Shown: one piece after another, positions 16,652 to 25,118 of the stretch | How the letters are laid out: the number at the start of each line of letters is the position of its first letter | How positions within the stretch are numbered: position 1 is the first letter of the stretch | Assembly (NCBI GenBank): GCA_017398595.1 | Contig: JAFQFR010000056.1 | Location: 182,819 to 246,818 of the forward strand | DNA from: Clostridia bacterium | Lineage (GTDB): Bacteria; Bacillota; Clostridia; Oscillospirales; CAG-272 | Direction of reading: 5' to 3' | DNA: 64,000 nucleotides | Notes under the pieces: model-generated | Told to the model about the DNA's origin: nothing | Seen by the model: only the letters and a program-made list of their open reading frames with translations | The model's database searches: none | Made by a program: the position numbers and the translations under genes

Positions 16652-17551
16652 ATGACAGATGTACAGATCGAAACTTTTCTGTGTGTCCTGCATAATCACA
16701 GCTTCAGTCGCGCCTCCGAAATGATGCTGGTTCCGCAGCCTACCATATCCCATCGAGTATGCCAGCTGGAACGTGAGATCGGTGCGCAACTGCTCACACG
16801 CAGCGCAAAATCTATTGAGCTGACGCAGGCGGGTGAAGCGTTTTTACCCTATGCGCAAAACATATCCGAGGCATTCAGAGGCGCAAAGCAAAAAGTGGAG
16901 GGACTGCTCCGCGGAAGCAGCGGCAGTCTTGTGATCGGCTGCTCCCAGGCGCTGATGCACAATGTAATGACCTATTGCATCAAGGGGTTTCTGCTCGATT
17001 ATCCGCATGTAAGCTGCAGTATGATCGCTCGCTTTTCCGAAGATATTTTAAACCTGCTGTTTGCAGATAAGATCGATGTCGGCATTATGAACTATCGTCT
17101 GAACGATAAAACGCTGGAATTTACGCCCTTGTTTGAGGACGAGGTGCTGCCGGTTGCCTCCCCGACTTTTGCCGTTCGGCAGCCGCTCCGCCTTGCCGAC
17201 CTGCAAAACGAGCGTTTTTTGGTGTTCCCGTCCGATCGCTTTTTCCACACCTTCCTGATGCAGGAACTGCATCAGCGCGGCATTACGCTGACCAATCCCA
17301 TCGAGGTGGAAAGCATCGAAATGATCAAGGCGATGGTCAGCGACGGCATGGGCATCACGTTTTTGCCGCGGATGTATATTGCAGAGGAGCTGCGACACGG
17401 CGAGCTGCAAGTGCTGCCGTTGGAAAGCTGGACGCCGCTGCTGCGCACCACCTATATCTGCAACCGCGTATCCAATCGCATGCCGATGCTGAACATTTTC
17501 AAGCGCGAAATGCAGCAGCTCTCCCACACATACTTAGAAGAAAACGGCTGA
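16652..17551 (+). CDS. LysR-family transcriptional regulator
   Basis: 299 residues. The N-terminal winged helix (about 1-60; FLCVLHNHSFSRASEMMLV, then PTISHRVCQLE) and two-lobed effector-binding domain (about 90-290) are complete. It is divergent from the ABC/hydrolase operon, the usual arrangement for a LysR regulator and its target. A TTG at 16634 is in frame, but GAAAGGAG at 16636-16643 is correctly spaced for ATG 16652. The effector would be the imported compound or its product (inference). Confidence 0.93.
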   Translation: MTDVQIETFLCVLHNHSFSRASEMMLVPQPTISHRVCQLEREIGAQLLTRSAKSIELTQAGEAFLPYAQNISEAFRGAKQKVEGLLRGSSGSLVIGCSQALMHNVMTYCIKGFLLDYPHVSCSMIARFSEDILNLLFADKIDVGIMNYRLNDKTLEFTPLFEDEVLPVASPTFAVRQPLRLADLQNERFLVFPSDRFFHTFLMQELHQRGITLTNPIEVESIEMIKAMVSDGMGITFLPRMYIAEELRHGELQVLPLESWTPLLRTTYICNRVSNRMPMLNIFKREMQQLSHTYLEENG

Positions 17552-17565
17552 GTGACAGCAAAAAA

Positions 17566-17589
17566 ACAGGTTGGAATTCTCCAACCTGT
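17566..17589. terminator. Terminator hairpin, left copy
   Basis: Perfect hairpin with core GGTTGGAATTCTCCAACC and an A-run on its left only, so it would end transcription on the minus strand. The same hairpin recurs at 17745-17766. Confidence 0.7.
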
Positions 17590-17744
17590 ACAGCTTGTCG
17601 AAAAATATTTATAATAAAAATCTTGTTTTAAAGACGGACATGCGCCGGCTTTAAAACTCCTTAAAAACCGCGTGCGGTCGAGCACGACGCGAGTGAACGG
17701 TTTTGCATCCTGTCGAAAAACCTTGGTTTTTCGACAGTCTCAAC
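17590..17744. mobile_element. Small non-autonomous element inserted in a terminator (candidate)
   Basis: About 155 bp between two copies of one 22-bp hairpin. Close to its ends are the inverted repeats TGTCGAAAAA (17596-17605) and TTTTTCGACA (17727-17736); the right part also forms a perfect hairpin at 17711-17736. No ORF. The arrangement looks like an insertion that duplicated its target. Confidence 0.45.
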
Positions 17745-17774
17745 CAGGTTGGAATTCTCCAACCTGTTTTTTTT
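17745..17774 (+). terminator. Terminator hairpin, right copy
   Basis: The same 22-bp palindrome as at 17567-17588, here followed by eight T, so it would end plus-strand (lysR) transcription. Confidence 0.75.
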
Positions 17775-17776
17775 GT

Positions 17777-18340
17777 TCAATCCCAGCTCCACAGCGCGTA
17801 AAATCGGTTGCCACGGAGCCGCACGAGCTCTTTTTCCCCGTCTTTTTCGATATAGTGCAGCTTCCCCAGCCGCTCTTCGGCAAGATAGGTATATCCCTCG
17901 GCGGCAACATATGCCTCAAATGCAGCCTGAAACCGCTCGGGGCGCGCGATCACCACGCGCGGATTTTTTTGGATCTCGATGGGTTCACTGTCGAAGACCA
18001 TCACGCGGAGCAAACCGACGCCTGCGGCGATCGGATCTGCCGTATCCAAATACACATACGAGCAAAACGCGGCAGCAAGATAGAGCACCACTGCCAGCAC
18101 ACAGCACACGATCGCTGTGCGCCGCCTTTTGATCTTTTTGGAATATGTTATTACAGCCGCAGTGCTGATCTCCTCTGTGCTCTCGGGCAGCTCTTTTTCT
18201 TCCGAATAGCCGTTGTACAGCGCCCTGCACGCACCGCACTCCGCAAGATGTTCCTCCACGATCTGCTTGCTTTTCTCGCTCAAAGCATTGTCTTTATACA
18301 GCGAAACGACGTCCTGTATCAGCGCACAATCATATTTCAT
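17777..18340 (-). CDS. Zinc-finger anti-sigma factor
   Basis: 187 residues. The N-terminal anti-sigma zinc finger has Cys5, His31, Cys35 and Cys38 (HLAECGAC), the HxxxCxxC pattern that holds the partner sigma. One membrane segment (about 75-97) is followed by an extracytoplasmic part of about 90 residues with no known fold that would sense the signal. It overlaps the ECF sigma gene upstream by 11 bases, so the two are translationally coupled partners. Confidence 0.9.
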   Translation of the reverse strand: MKYDCALIQDVVSLYKDNALSEKSKQIVEEHLAECGACRALYNGYSEEKELPESTEEISTAAVITYSKKIKRRRTAIVCCVLAVVLYLAAAFCSYVYLDTADPIAAGVGLLRVMVFDSEPIEIQKNPRVVIARPERFQAAFEAYVAAEGYTYLAEERLGKLHYIEKDGEKELVRLRGNRFYALWSWD

Positions 18341-18833
18341 ACCCGTATCTCTCCTTTAACTCTTTTTGCAGCAGCCGTTTGCCGCGATGAAACAGCACCT
18401 TTGCCGAGGACTCGGAGATTCCAAGCTCCGCGGCGAGAAGCGCATACGGCGTGTCATAATAGATGCGATGCAGAAAAATATACCGCATATTCTCGGGGAA
18501 CGCAAACACAATATTCAGCGCATCCATTATCATCTGCTTTTCCAAAAAGCTGCCCTCAACGCCCGCAGTCGCCGCGTCGGGCATCGCTTCGCAAAGGCTG
18601 ATGTCGGCGTGCCTGCATTTTCGCAAATGCAGGAAATATCGGTTCTTTGCGATCTGCAGCAGCCAGGTCTTCACATGGCAGTCTCCCCGAAAGCGCGTGA
18701 TCCCCAGATACGCATGATAAAAAGTTTCCTGCGTCAGCTCCTCGGCAAGATCGCTGTTATACCCGCACAGCTTTCGCAAAAATCTGTACACGTCGGCATA
18801 ATAACAGCGATACAGCGTATCAAATTGCTTCAC
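18330..18833 (-). CDS. ECF-type RNA polymerase sigma factor
   Basis: 167 residues with region 2 (DVYRFLRKLCGYNSDLAEEL) and region 4 (YALLAAELGISESSAKVLFHR) only, as in extracytoplasmic-function sigmas. It would be held by the anti-sigma encoded directly after it. A TGTAAC-type element upstream is shared with the second ECF gene at 45324 and may be its own target promoter. GGAGG precedes the start. Confidence 0.93.
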   Translation of the reverse strand: MKQFDTLYRCYYADVYRFLRKLCGYNSDLAEELTQETFYHAYLGITRFRGDCHVKTWLLQIAKNRYFLHLRKCRHADISLCEAMPDAATAGVEGSFLEKQMIMDALNIVFAFPENMRYIFLHRIYYDTPYALLAAELGISESSAKVLFHRGKRLLQKELKERYGYEI

Positions 18834-18863
18834 GGCACGCCTCCTTTCGGTTTGGTCTCATAC

Positions 18864-18894
18864 AATGAGTTACAAAGCAGTTCAAAAAGTTACA
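18864..18894 (-). promoter_or_regulatory. Candidate autoregulated ECF promoter
   Basis: On the minus strand TGTAAC (18889-18894) followed by TTTTTGAACTGCTTTG and an ACT..TGTATG block. The order and wording match the region before the ECF gene at 45324. Confidence 0.45.
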
Positions 18895-18943
18895 AATCTT
18901 TTTGGATTTTCTGCAGATTATGGAAAAAATGTACGCTTTATAG

Positions 18944-18949
18944 TATAAT
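18944..18949 (+). promoter_or_regulatory. -10 element of the ABC exporter gene
   Basis: TATAAT; no clear -35. The predicted start near 18956 would leave almost no leader for ATG 18961, supporting ATG 18985. Confidence 0.5.
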
Positions 18950-18984
18950 AATACCATAGAATGATCGAAAGGGATGATAAAAGT

Positions 18985-20973
18985 ATGCCGAGAGGATACG
19001 GACCTCCGCCGTCGGAAGCGACCGAACGGCTCAAAGTACCAAAACCGAAAAATCTGCGTGAAATTCCCGAATACCTGAAAAAGACCGTGGGCGGCACATG
19101 CTCACGACTGCTCTACATATTCAAACTGGTGTGGGAAACGCAGCCGATCCTGCTGATCTTCATGCTGTTCATGACCGTGTACAACGGTATCATGCCGCTG
19201 GTCGGCACGCTCATTACCGCACACCTGCTTGAATGCATCGTGCGCAGCTTCACCGAAGAAGTCGACCTCGTCCTGCCGCTGATCTGGCAGTTCGGCTACC
19301 TCTTCTTAAACACGCTGACAGGCAGCCTGTCGAGTATGCTGACACAGATCACAGGCGAGAAGGTCACGAACCACGTCAAAAACAAGATCATGCAAAAGGC
19401 AAAGACGGTGGATCTTGCCTCGTTTGACATGCCCGACTTTTACGAGCGGCTGGAAAACGCCAACCGCGAGGCGGGTATGCGCCCCGTCAACATTCTGAAA
19501 GCCTCTTTTGAACTGGTCTCCAAACTGATCTCGGCGATCAGCTATTTTGCGGTGCTGACCACCATTCTCAAGGCACTGCCGAGCTCGGGCATGCTCTTCT
19601 TTGCGGCGTTTTTGCTTCTCACCTTTGCCAGCGCGTTTGTTTCTTTCCACTTCCGCCGCAAGAACTTCAACTACATGTTCCTCCGCTCCAAGGATCGCCG
19701 CAAGATGAACTATTACAGCGATCTGCTCGTGAGTAAAGACATGGTCAAGGAAGTGCGCCTGTTCGACCTGTCGGATCTCTTGATCGGCAAGTACAACGAG
19801 GTGTTCCGCGGCTATTTCAGCGGCATCAAAAAGCTGATCCTGCAGGAAGGGGCATGGAACCTCGCGCTTTCCTTTGCGACCGCGGCGATGAACGGCGTGC
19901 TGTTCTATATGATCGCGACCAACGTCACGCAGATCGCCGACTATTCTGTCTACACGGGCGCGCTCAACTCCATCTCGTCCGCTCTGACCGCGATCATCAG
20001 CGTCACCGCGACCATCTATGAGGGCTCGCTGTTCATCGATAACATGATCCTGTTCATGAACGAGGAGCAGACCGTAAAGCCCATCCTCGACGCCCCCGCG
20101 ACGCCGGAGAATCACTGCGGGCACACGATCGAACTGCGCGACGTCTGCTTCCGCTATCCCGGCGCCGACCGCGACGTCATCCACCATATCAATCTGACGA
20201 TCGAAGCGGGATCGACCATCGCACTCGTTGGCCTCAACGGTGCGGGCAAGACCACGCTCATCAAGCTGATCACGCGCCTGTACGATCCCACCGAGGGCAC
20301 GATCCTGCTCGACGGCAGAGACATCCGCGAGTACGATCTGCAATCTCTGTACAAACTCTACGGAATCATCTTCCAGGATTTCGGCAAGTACGCCGAAAGC
20401 GCCGAGGACAACATCGCCTTTGGCTGCATCTCGCGTGAAAAACTGCGCAGTGAAGTCGAAGCCGCCGCGAAGAATTCGGGCGCACACGACTTTATTGAAA
20501 AGATGCCGCAGGGGTATGACACGCCGCTCACCCGATTTTTCGAAAGTGACGGCACCGAGCTTTCGATCGGACAGTGGCAAAAGCTGTCGGTCGCGCGCGC
20601 GTTTTACTCCAATGCCGACATCCTCATTCTCGACGAACCGACCGCGTCGCTCGACGCGATCGCCGAACAGGAGATCTACAAGCAGTTTGACAAGCTGCGC
20701 AATGGCAAAACCAGCATTTTCGTCTCGCACCGCCTTTCCAGCGCAACGACCGCGGATCGCATCGTCGTGCTCGAAAACGGCTGCGTAGCCGAGTACGGCA
20801 GCCACACCGAGCTGATGGCGCTGCACGGCAAATATCACAAGCTTTTCTCCACGCAGGCAGCCCGCTACCAGTCCAAAGGCAACGGCGAGCCGCACCCGCC
20901 GATGGATCCGCAAAGTCCCCCGCCCCACGGCAGACCGCCGCGCCCCTTCTCCGGGCACGGTGAGGAACAATAA
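18985..20973 (+). CDS. ABC exporter, fused membrane and ATPase domains
   Basis: 662 residues. A Pro/Gly-rich N-terminus is followed by six membrane segments (about 40-330) and an ATPase domain with Walker A GLNGAGKTT, signature LSIGQWQKL and Walker B ILILDEPTASLD, all of which look functional. The last 30 residues are Pro/His-rich, which is unusual for the family. The substrate is unknown; it stands alone, divergent from the sigma/anti-sigma pair. ATG 18985 is preferred to 18961 because AAAGGGATG precedes it. Confidence 0.9.
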   Translation: MPRGYGPPPSEATERLKVPKPKNLREIPEYLKKTVGGTCSRLLYIFKLVWETQPILLIFMLFMTVYNGIMPLVGTLITAHLLECIVRSFTEEVDLVLPLIWQFGYLFLNTLTGSLSSMLTQITGEKVTNHVKNKIMQKAKTVDLASFDMPDFYERLENANREAGMRPVNILKASFELVSKLISAISYFAVLTTILKALPSSGMLFFAAFLLLTFASAFVSFHFRRKNFNYMFLRSKDRRKMNYYSDLLVSKDMVKEVRLFDLSDLLIGKYNEVFRGYFSGIKKLILQEGAWNLALSFATAAMNGVLFYMIATNVTQIADYSVYTGALNSISSALTAIISVTATIYEGSLFIDNMILFMNEEQTVKPILDAPATPENHCGHTIELRDVCFRYPGADRDVIHHINLTIEAGSTIALVGLNGAGKTTLIKLITRLYDPTEGTILLDGRDIREYDLQSLYKLYGIIFQDFGKYAESAEDNIAFGCISREKLRSEVEAAAKNSGAHDFIEKMPQGYDTPLTRFFESDGTELSIGQWQKLSVARAFYSNADILILDEPTASLDAIAEQEIYKQFDKLRNGKTSIFVSHRLSSATTADRIVVLENGCVAEYGSHTELMALHGKYHKLFSTQAARYQSKGNGEPHPPMDPQSPPPHGRPPRPFSGHGEEQ

Positions 20974-20976
20974 AAC

Positions 20977-21013
20977 AAAAGAAGCCATGGCTCCGAGAGC
21001 CATGGCTTCTTTT
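20977..21013. terminator. Bidirectional terminator
   Basis: AAGAAGCCATGGCTC pairs with GAGCCATGGCTTCTT around three bases, A-run left and T-run right, between convergent genes. Confidence 0.88.
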
Positions 21014-21014
21014 C

Positions 21015-22181
21015 TTATGCCTTCAATATTCCGCTTTCACGGATCGCTTCTACGGCGAGCTTGATCTTCTCGGGCGGCATAGTCAGCGCAAAGCGCACAT
21101 ATCCCTCTCCCATCGGACCAAAGCTGCAACCGGGCGTACAGAGTACGCCGCACTGCTCCACAAGCTGCATGCAGAACGCCATGCTGTCGGTATAACCCTC
21201 GGGCAGAGGCGCCCACACGAACATGCTGCCGTGGCTGTCGGGAACATCCCAGCCGATCGAGCGGAGTCCGCCGCAGAGCGCGTCTCTGCGATCCTGGTAC
21301 ATCTGCTTCTGCGCCTTGACAGAGTCGAGCGGACCGCTCAATGCCGCGATCGCCGCCTTTTGCAAGGGCAAGAACATGCCGAAATCGATCTGACTGCGCA
21401 GCTTGCGGAAAGCTGCCACCACGTCGCTGCGGCCAACCAAAAAGCTGATTCTGCCGCCGGTCACGTTAAAGCTCTTCGACAGGCTGAAAAACTCCACGCC
21501 GACGTCCATCGCGCCGGGCGTGTTGAAGAAGCTGTGCCCCTCCACGCCGTCGAAAATAATGTCGCTGTATGCGTTGTCATGAATGATGAGCACATCGTAC
21601 TTCTTGGCAAATGCCACGATCTCCTCGTACAATTCGGGCGTACCCACACTGCCCACGGGGTTGGCAGGCAGAGAAACGATCATGTACTTCGCTCTGCGGG
21701 CAACCTCCTCGGGAATGTCCGAAACGCGGGGGAGAAAACCGTTTTCTTTCGTCATCGGGTAGTACCACGGCTCGGCGCCCGCCATTTTTGCGCCCGCGAT
21801 GAACACGGGGTAACAGGGCGTCGGCAGCAGCACGGTGTCGCCCTCATCGCAGAGCACCATGCCGATATGTCCCATGCCCTCCTGGCTGCCGTTGCAGCTG
21901 GCGACCTGATCGGGCGTGATCGCTACGCCGAAGCGGCTTTGATAATACTTGCAGACCGCGTCGAGCAGTTCGGGAATATCCCGCAGGCTGTATTTCCAGT
22001 TATTCGAGTCCATTGCCGCGTCCGCCACGGCACGGCGTATATGCTCGGGCGTTTCAAAATCGGGCGTGCCGATACTGAAATTGTATATCGTGCGCCCCGC
22101 CGCCTCGAGCTCTACTTTTTTCACATTCAATGCGGCGAAGATCTCGTCGCCAAACCGATCCATTCGCTTTGAAAATTCCAT
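21015..22181 (-). CDS. PLP-dependent aminotransferase, class I/II
   Basis: 388 residues, fold type I. The PLP-binding lysine is in SLSKSFNVTGGRISF; NPVGSVG and the C-terminal YVRFALTMP with its substrate-binding Arg are present. It resembles the aspartate/alanine/LL-diaminopimelate aminotransferase group; the substrate cannot be fixed from sequence. The frame is open to 22277, but GGAG precedes ATG 22181, where homologues begin. It lies downstream of tetR on the same strand, 92 bases away. Confidence 0.9.
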   Translation of the reverse strand: MEFSKRMDRFGDEIFAALNVKKVELEAAGRTIYNFSIGTPDFETPEHIRRAVADAAMDSNNWKYSLRDIPELLDAVCKYYQSRFGVAITPDQVASCNGSQEGMGHIGMVLCDEGDTVLLPTPCYPVFIAGAKMAGAEPWYYPMTKENGFLPRVSDIPEEVARRAKYMIVSLPANPVGSVGTPELYEEIVAFAKKYDVLIIHDNAYSDIIFDGVEGHSFFNTPGAMDVGVEFFSLSKSFNVTGGRISFLVGRSDVVAAFRKLRSQIDFGMFLPLQKAAIAALSGPLDSVKAQKQMYQDRRDALCGGLRSIGWDVPDSHGSMFVWAPLPEGYTDSMAFCMQLVEQCGVLCTPGCSFGPMGEGYVRFALTMPPEKIKLAVEAIRESGILKA

Positions 22182-22273
22182 TGTATCTGCTCCGGTCCTT
22201 TTGTGTCGTATTGATTGTATAATTATAGCACAGGTTTTTCGACTTTGCAATAAGAACGACAAAAAGGGCGTGA

Positions 22274-22957
22274 TCACATGGTCGTCTGCTCTAAATACAT
22301 CAGCATTTGCTCGATCGTCTCCTGCGCGATCTTCGGATAGTCAAACTGCGAGACGAATTGTATCGCTTCGTTGATCTTTGCATCCGGCACGCGGTAGACC
22401 AAGAAGGTGGTCTCCAGAAAAGACTGCACCTTTTGCTCCATGGTAAACCACATGTCGCACGGGATCGTCATAAAGCCGCGCATGATACCGCCCGAGGCGA
22501 TCTCCAGCTTGTAAAAATCCTTGGTCTCCAAATGCGGCAGACTCTCCTTGAAAACCATCTCCAGCTTATCCGTAATGGCATGCTGAATGATCGAAGACGT
22601 TTTCGGCATAGAATATGCCGCCGCATACAGATCGCGGACGTTTTCATTGCTTTCCGCCATATGAAGCTGCAAGGTCGTCTCGGTAGCGTAAAACAGGATC
22701 TTATCCTCTGTTTTGCCCGCAACGAGCTTTGCGGCTGTTGTGAACTGCCGTTCCAGCACATATGTGACCAAATCGCAAAGAAGGTCTTCTTTGCTTTTAA
22801 AGAGATTCATCAGCGAACCGATATTGATCTTTGCCCCTGCGGCGATCTCTTTCAGCGTCGTCGCGGTATACCCCTTTTGCAAAAACAATTTCGCAGCCGT
22901 GTGCAATATGGCGCTTCGCATGGTTTCGTGATTTCTTCCCGGCTTTGTATTAGCCAT
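22274..22957 (-). CDS. TetR/AcrR-family transcriptional regulator
   Basis: 227 residues. The N-terminal helix-turn-helix covers about 12-60 (AAKLFLQKGYTATTLKEIAAGAKINIG as spaced in the family); the all-helical C-terminus would bind a ligand and dimerise. A palindrome overlapping the predicted -10 of its own gene suggests autorepression. The next gene on the strand is the aminotransferase. Confidence 0.9.
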   Translation of the reverse strand: MANTKPGRNHETMRSAILHTAAKLFLQKGYTATTLKEIAAGAKINIGSLMNLFKSKEDLLCDLVTYVLERQFTTAAKLVAGKTEDKILFYATETTLQLHMAESNENVRDLYAAAYSMPKTSSIIQHAITDKLEMVFKESLPHLETKDFYKLEIASGGIMRGFMTIPCDMWFTMEQKVQSFLETTFLVYRVPDAKINEAIQFVSQFDYPKIAQETIEQMLMYLEQTTM

Positions 22958-22986
22958 TTCGTCACCTCTATTTGTTTATGTTCAAT

Positions 22987-23004
22987 TTTATAACGGATTA
23001 TAAA
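22987..23004. promoter_or_regulatory. Candidate TetR operator over the -10
   Basis: Perfect inverted repeat TTTATAA-CGGA-TTATAAA. On the minus strand it contains TATAAT (22997-23002), 40 bases before the tetR start, so a bound repressor would block the promoter. Confidence 0.5.
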
Positions 23005-23117
23005 GTTAATTTTATTATAACACAGAATTCAAAAATATGCAAGACATACCGTGAAAAATCAAAAACCTTGCGATGTTGCACACAAGGTTTTTGGGGCATA
23101 TTTGTCTTGTTTAGCCA

Positions 23118-24083
23118 TCAAGGCGCTACATCGATCCGTATATCACCGGTTGCTGTCTTGACCTCGCACTTACCGCCTGCTGTTGTTTTGGGTACATGGA
23201 TCCTACCGGTGGAAGTTTCCGTTATGAAAACCTTTTCGGAAAGCAACGTACCGGTAACATCGCCGGTGTCCGTTTTTACGAAGATCTCCGCGGCATCGCT
23301 TCCTTCCAATCGCACGTCGCCCGTATCACTCTCAATGAAAAGCTTACCCGCGGCGACAACATTTTGCAGAGTTATCGTGCCCGTATCGCTTTCTGCGAAC
23401 AAATCTGCGCAAGCAGTATCCGTCAGTTTTACCGTTCCTGTATCGGTTTCAATATCCATATTTTTTCGGACAGTTACAGAGTTCACCCGAATGCCGCCTG
23501 TCGTCGTGGTAAGGTTTAGCTGACCTGCCGTAATAGTATCTATGCGGATAGTACCGGTGCTCAGTTCAACTTCCATGGCATCAGAAACAGACGCAAAGCA
23601 ATCTACATCGGATGTATCACCTTCGATGTCAAGGGTCGCAAAGGAAAAGTCTTTGGGGATGGTGATATTGCCCGTATCCGTTTCTATAAATAATGAAACA
23701 TACTCGTCTTGCGGCAAGTAAACCGTCATCTTGGGTGTACCGAGAGAAATGCAGATATATTCGTACCATTTGCGAGTATCGACTGTACGGATGACCAGCG
23801 TTCCGTTTTGTACGTCGGCAGAATGCGTTACCGTGTCCGCTTCCAAGCAAACGATGCTGCAATCTTCATCATCGGTAGGCACAAACTCGATCTCCGTTGT
23901 ATCGACATGGATGGATATTTTATCAAACCCGCCGCTGACCTCGTAGGTGTTCGTTACATAGGTAACAGTGCTGAGCTTGGTAAAGTCCCAATCGTAAGTT
24001 GCCATCACACCTGCAAAGAGGATCATTCCGAGTGCAACGAGCACTGCCGCCATAATGAGCCATATTTTTACCGCTTTATACAT
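23118..24083 (-). CDS. DUF4097-family beta-repeat protein
   Basis: 321 residues. One N-terminal membrane segment (about 7-29) is followed by an extracytoplasmic beta-solenoid built of short repeats such as ETDTGNI, ESDTGTI, ESDTGDV and KTDTGDV. DUF4097 proteins are typically made with a DUF1700 membrane protein and a PadR regulator, as here. The biochemical role is not established; envelope stress or adhesion has been suggested for relatives. The ATG overlaps the stop of the DUF1700 gene by one base (TAATG). Confidence 0.88.
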   Translation of the reverse strand: MYKAVKIWLIMAAVLVALGMILFAGVMATYDWDFTKLSTVTYVTNTYEVSGGFDKISIHVDTTEIEFVPTDDEDCSIVCLEADTVTHSADVQNGTLVIRTVDTRKWYEYICISLGTPKMTVYLPQDEYVSLFIETDTGNITIPKDFSFATLDIEGDTSDVDCFASVSDAMEVELSTGTIRIDTITAGQLNLTTTTGGIRVNSVTVRKNMDIETDTGTVKLTDTACADLFAESDTGTITLQNVVAAGKLFIESDTGDVRLEGSDAAEIFVKTDTGDVTGTLLSEKVFITETSTGRIHVPKTTAGGKCEVKTATGDIRIDVAP

Positions 24084-24682
24084 TATGCCGTCTCCTTTCC
24101 TACAAACAAGGTTTTCATACCGAAAGCCGTCTTCTTCGTCAGCAATACGATACCGTTTGTAGCTGCTTTACATCCGAAGAATAGAAAAACAGATAGACCG
24201 GCACAGCAAATGCCGACGCTAAGCATGGCAAGTCCCGTCAGTCCGTTCCCTTGCAATGCGAAAACGACCGCCGATACCATTCCGCCAAGCGAACACGCCG
24301 CTAAGGATGCCTCTATCGACCACAATGTAACGACAGCAGACCATACGACAATGTAAGCCGCAAGAATTACGGCAAATGCGGCAATTAAAAGGGAAAGCCA
24401 TATCGGAGACCCCAATACAAGAAGCACAATTTCCCAAGCCTTCAGTCCCCTGTTCGGCTTGACTTTCTCTTTCACAAGCTTTGTGAGCGGTGTGTCCGCC
24501 AGGATCTGTGCCACAACGTCATTTACCGTCCCGATCGCATGCACGGCCTCGGACTCCGACAGTCCTTCCTCGATGCGGTCATCGATCATTTCATTATAAA
24601 AATTCAGGCGTTCTTCTATATCATCCTGCGGTAAGCCGGACAATCCGTTACGCAGCTGCGCAAGAAACTCTTGTTTACTCAT
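24083..24682 (-). CDS. DUF1700-family membrane protein
   Basis: 199 residues. The N-terminal 75 residues (KQEFLAQLRNGLSGLPQDD, then YNEMIDDRIEEGLSESEAV) are the cytoplasmic DUF1700 motif; about four membrane segments follow. ATGs at 24691 and 24688 are also in frame, but AAGGAGG abuts them and is spaced correctly only for ATG 24682. It overlaps the padR 3' end by eight bases and is the middle gene of the PadR-DUF1700-DUF4097 operon. Confidence 0.88.
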   Translation of the reverse strand: MSKQEFLAQLRNGLSGLPQDDIEERLNFYNEMIDDRIEEGLSESEAVHAIGTVNDVVAQILADTPLTKLVKEKVKPNRGLKAWEIVLLVLGSPIWLSLLIAAFAVILAAYIVVWSAVVTLWSIEASLAACSLGGMVSAVVFALQGNGLTGLAMLSVGICCAGLSVFLFFGCKAATNGIVLLTKKTAFGMKTLFVGKETA

Positions 24683-24995
24683 TGCCATCATCCTCCTTGG
24701 TTACGAACCGATAAATAGACATAATTTCTTTCCACTCATCCTTAAAGTCCTCAATGCGCTTTACCCCTGCATCGGTAATATGATAATATTTTCTAAGCCT
24801 GCCACCATGTTCTGCGGTGCGGACAGTCAGCATATTTGCTGTTTCCAAGCGTTTCAGAATGGTATATAAGGTCGATTCGGAAAGTTCTATATACGGCTTC
24901 ATATCTTTGATGATCTTGTAGCCGTATGAATCTTCGTTCTTGATCGCTGCTAAAACGCATACATCCAATAGACCTCGTTTTAACTGAATATCCAT
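24675..24995 (-). CDS. PadR-family transcriptional regulator
   Basis: 106 residues, the short PadR type: winged helix (LLDVCVLAAIKNEDSYGYKI, then LYTILKRLE, then GGRLRKYYHIT wing). It probably represses its own operon, the usual behaviour of PadR in such modules. GGGAGG precedes the ATG and a consensus promoter lies 25 bases upstream. Confidence 0.93.
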   Translation of the reverse strand: MDIQLKRGLLDVCVLAAIKNEDSYGYKIIKDMKPYIELSESTLYTILKRLETANMLTVRTAEHGGRLRKYYHITDAGVKRIEDFKDEWKEIMSIYRFVTKEDDGNE

Positions 24996-25019
24996 ATTAT
25001 ACCTCCCGTCGTGTAATAC

Positions 25020-25048
25020 ATCATATCACGAAGTATCGTTTTTGTCAA
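25020..25048 (-). promoter_or_regulatory. Promoter of the PadR operon
   Basis: On the minus strand TTGACA (25043-25048), 17 bases, TATGAT (25020-25025). Near consensus. Confidence 0.75.
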
Positions 25049-25052
25049 TAGA

Positions 25053-25087
25053 AAAAAGACCTTGAGATGCATATCTCAAGGTCTTTC
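25053..25087 (-). terminator. Terminator of the GMP synthase gene
   Basis: AAAGACCTTGAGAT pairs with ATCTCAAGGTCTTT; six T follow on the minus strand. Confidence 0.85.
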
Positions 25088-25118
25088 AGATATTCGATTT
25101 TGCCCCAAAACAGCGAAA

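Noticed and set aside
19306..21003. 565-codon minus-strand ORF opposite the ABC exporter
   Set aside because: Arg/Asp/Val-rich shadow translation of a real ABC protein with intact motifs on the plus strand.
23118..23523. Plus-strand ORF rich in Ser/Val opposite the DUF4097 gene
   Set aside because: It is the mirror of the repetitive DTG-type solenoid repeats.
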